DNA of 6,351 nucleotides, taken from positions 1 through 6,351 of the forward strand of contig JBGCED010000016.1 of the NCBI GenBank assembly GCA_045106055.1, in the 5' to 3' direction. Source of the DNA: JBGCED01 sp045106055. GTDB taxonomy: Bacteria > Pseudomonadota > Alphaproteobacteria > CBDDJK01. Both the position numbers and the translations under genes were made by a program. Shown one piece after another: positions 4,400 to 6,351 of the stretch. Numbering within the stretch: the stretch's first letter is position 1; every line of letters starts with the position of its first letter. The notes under the pieces are model-generated. The model saw only the letters and a list, made by a program, of their open reading frames with translations. It had not been told where the DNA came from and made no database searches.

Positions 4400-6130
4400 A
4401 TGACAATTTCACGGCGTGATTTTATGAATGCTTGGTTGGGGCTTGCTGCAACGGGCAGCGGGCTTGCGGGCGGTTTAGCGGGCGGGCTTGGCGCAAATAT
4501 TCTTGGTCATGGAACCGCATTTGCCGCGCGCCAAGGATTATCGTTTGACGATATTTTGGCGTTTAAACCCATGGGGCAGGTTTCCTTGCTGCATTTCACC
4601 GATATTCACGCCCAGCTGATGCCGATCCATTACCGCGAGCCTGAAATTAATTTGGGCGTGGGCGAGGTTAAGGGGCTTCCCCCCCATATTACAGGCGCAG
4701 ATTTTCTGAAGAAATATAATTTGGAAGCGCAATCTGCGCAAGCCCATGCGCTTGCCTATCCCGATTTTGTATCGCTTGCCAAAAGCTATGGCAAAATTGG
4801 CGGCATTGATCGGATGGCAAGTTTGGTGGATGCAATCAGGGCAGAGCGCGCGGATAATTGCTTGTTGCTTGATGGCGGCGATACATGGCAAGGCTCTTAT
4901 ACTTCGCTTCAAACTGGGGGCGAGGATATGGTTGCGGTGATGAACGCAATGGGACTTGATGCGATGACAGGGCATTGGGAATTTACCTATGGCACCGAGC
5001 GCGTTGGCGAGCTGATTGATAAATTAAATTTCCCGTTTTTGGCTGGCAATGTAAGGGATACCGAATGGGAAGAGCCTGTTTATGAGGCGATTCGTTATTT
5101 TGATCGCGGCGGGGTAAGGGTTGCGGTGATTGGGCAAGCCTTTCCTTATACGCCCGTTGCCAATCCGCGTTATTTAATTCCTGAATTATCGTTTGGCATT
5201 CGCGAGGAAACGGTGCAAGCATCCGTGGATGAGGCAAGGGGCGCGGGCGCGCAGCTGGTTGTGCTATTGTCACATAATGGTTTTGATGTTGACCGCAAGC
5301 TTGCTGGCCGTGTTCAAGGGCTTGATGTGGTGCTAACGGGGCATACGCATGATGCGCTGCCCGAGGTTGTTAAGGTGGGTAAAACGCTGCTGGTTGCATC
5401 AGGATCGCATGGCAAGTTTCTATCAAGGCTTGATCTTGATGTCGGCGCAGAAGGCATTCGCGATTTTCGCTATAAATTAATGCCCATTTTCTCAGATGTT
5501 ATTCCCCAGCAAAAAGAAATGAAAAATCTGGTGGAGTCAATCCGTGCGCCCCATAAGTCCGTCATTGATGAAACGCTGGGGCATACCGATGATTTTCTGT
5601 ATCGGCGCGGTAATTTTAATGGCACTTTTGATGATTTAATTTGTAATGCAATGCTTGAAATGCGCGATGCGGATATTGCCCTATCCCCTGGCTTTCGCTG
5701 GGGATCAAGCTTGCTGCCAGGACAAGCAATCACTGGCGATGATGTTTATAATTTAACCGCAATAACCTATCCAAATTGCTATCGCACCCAGATGACGGGC
5801 GAAATGCTGAAAATTATTTTGGAAGATGTTGCGGATAATTTATTTAATCTGGATCCTTATTATCAGCAAGGCGGGGATATGGTGCGTGTTGGCGGTATGG
5901 GCTATACGATCAATCCCATGAATGCAATGGGCAGCCGCATTTCAAACATGGTGATGCTTAAAACAGGAAAGCCAATTGAAGCAGATAAGAATTATCAGGT
6001 TGCAGGCTGGGCAAGTGTGAATGAAGGCACAGAAGGCCCGCCGATTTATGATTTGGTATCTGATTATATAAAACAGCAAAAAACGGTTAAAGTTCCCGCA
6101 AATGATGCGGTTAAGCTGGTTGGCATTTAG
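4400..6130 (+). CDS. soxB: SoxB, dinuclear-metal sulfate thiohydrolase
   Basis: SoxB (576 aa) hydrolytically releases sulfate from SoxY-bound thiosulfonate; it is a periplasmic di-manganese enzyme of the metallophosphoesterase/5'-nucleotidase superfamily. The Tat signal is ISRRDFM (Arg5-Arg6) with a Gly/Ala/Leu-rich core and cleavage near AFA (42). Metal-site motifs occur in order: FTDIHAQ (Asp68, His70), LLDGGDTWQGS (Asp161), GHWEFTYG (His192, in the place of the GNHE of 5'-nucleotidases and diagnostic for SoxB), LLSHNG (His292), and TGHTHD (His315, His317). The C-terminal substrate domain spans roughly 385-576, with RRGNFNGTFDDLICNAM at 402-418. The length is normal. A ribosome site AGGA (4388-4391) lies 8 bases before the ATG. 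It is separated from soxA by 196 bases containing a terminator and repeats, and is 20 bases ahead of soxC. Confidence 0.96.
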   Translation: MTISRRDFMNAWLGLAATGSGLAGGLAGGLGANILGHGTAFAARQGLSFDDILAFKPMGQVSLLHFTDIHAQLMPIHYREPEINLGVGEVKGLPPHITGADFLKKYNLEAQSAQAHALAYPDFVSLAKSYGKIGGIDRMASLVDAIRAERADNCLLLDGGDTWQGSYTSLQTGGEDMVAVMNAMGLDAMTGHWEFTYGTERVGELIDKLNFPFLAGNVRDTEWEEPVYEAIRYFDRGGVRVAVIGQAFPYTPVANPRYLIPELSFGIREETVQASVDEARGAGAQLVVLLSHNGFDVDRKLAGRVQGLDVVLTGHTHDALPEVVKVGKTLLVASGSHGKFLSRLDLDVGAEGIRDFRYKLMPIFSDVIPQQKEMKNLVESIRAPHKSVIDETLGHTDDFLYRRGNFNGTFDDLICNAMLEMRDADIALSPGFRWGSSLLPGQAITGDDVYNLTAITYPNCYRTQMTGEMLKIILEDVADNLFNLDPYYQQGGDMVRVGGMGYTINPMNAMGSRISNMVMLKTGKPIEADKNYQVAGWASVNEGTEGPPIYDLVSDYIKQQKTVKVPANDAVKLVGI

Positions 6131-6150
6131 CAAGCGGTAAAGGAGCAATC

Positions 6151-6351
6151 ATGGATAAAAAAGAAATAAAGAGCGCAAGCAAGATAACGGGCGTGGATCG
6201 GCGTAAATTCCTTAAAACAGGGCTGGCAGCAGGGGCTGGATTGGGCGGCATGGCGGTCACTGGCGGTGTGCTGCGTGCGGATCAAAAGCCTGATCCTGCA
6301 ATTATGAATTTGCCCGATTGGCAGCATTATTTGGGCGATCCCGTGGATGCT
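6151..6351 (+). CDS. soxC: SoxC, sulfane dehydrogenase molybdenum subunit, N-terminal part (runs off window)
   Basis: Sixty-seven codons are visible. A Tat signal, VDRRKFLKTG (Arg17-Arg18) with a Gly/Ala core to about residue 42, suits a molybdopterin enzyme exported folded. The mature start, DPAIMNLPDWQHYLGDPVDA, resembles the conserved entry of SoxC (LPxW...LGxPV), which precedes the sulfite-oxidase-type Moco domain. SoxC with the cytochrome SoxD oxidises the sulfane sulfur on SoxY to a sulfonate, withdrawing six electrons; its presence marks the complete pathway that makes sulfate without stored sulfur. AAGGAG (6140-6145) is 5 bases from the ATG. Identification rests on a short region plus context; soxD is expected next, beyond the window. 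Confidence 0.85.
   Translation, partial: MDKKEIKSASKITGVDRRKFLKTGLAAGAGLGGMAVTGGVLRADQKPDPAIMNLPDWQHYLGDPVDA

Noticed and set aside
4538..4975. A 145-codon minus-strand open frame inside soxB, and other long antisense frames
   Set aside because: They are mirror frames of a strongly supported conserved gene. They are Cys/His/Arg-rich, have no credible ribosome sites and show no recognisable domain.
1..6351. CRISPR arrays, insertion sequences, tRNA or rRNA genes
   Set aside because: No spaced identical repeats, terminal inverted repeats with transposase, or tRNA-like folds were seen on either strand by eye.

Overview
The window carries a sulfur-oxidation (Sox) gene cluster, soxW-soxX-soxY-soxZ-soxA-soxB-soxC', on the + strand. 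Two genes are transcribed away from it on the - strand: a secreted protein of unknown function, then the start of a phosphoheptose-isomerase-type (GmhA-like) SIS protein. The last + gene (soxC) and the last - gene (gmhA-like) both run off the window. The moderate, somewhat AT-rich composition, the complete-type Sox gene set (diheme SoxA, SoxC present) and the protein sequences suggest a free-living, probably marine alphaproteobacterium. This taxonomic guess is inference, as there is no marker gene in the window.

Layout: 1-292 (-) 5' part of the gmhA-like gene; 321-1031 (-) exported protein of unknown function; 1032-1228 divergent control region with a perfect TTGACA box, a 2 x 29 bp tandem repeat, a 9 bp perfect inverted repeat and an 8-codon leader ORF whose stop codon touches the soxW ATG; 1229-1879 soxW; 1928-2431 soxX (TTG start, lipobox); 2453-2899 soxY; 2947-3273 soxZ; 3316-4203 soxA; 4204-4399 an intergenic gap with a strong intrinsic terminator and a 3 x 14 bp repeat carrying TATAAT-like boxes; 4400-6130 soxB; 6151-6351 soxC N-terminus.

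How the genes work together (established for the Paracoccus-type pathway): SoxAX oxidatively couples thiosulfate to the C-terminal cysteine of SoxY held in SoxYZ. SoxB hydrolyses off sulfate. SoxCD oxidises the remaining sulfane sulfur to a sulfonate, which SoxB again releases as sulfate. SoxW is a periplasmic thioredoxin associated with thiol redox upkeep. SoxW, SoxY, SoxB and SoxC all have twin-arginine signals, SoxA a Sec signal and SoxX apparently a lipoprotein signal. SoxZ has none and would be co-exported with SoxY.

The core genes are well-known families. The less ordinary parts are the control signals: the leader ORF and repeats before soxW, the terminator and promoter-like repeats splitting soxA from soxB, and the lipoprotein form of SoxX.
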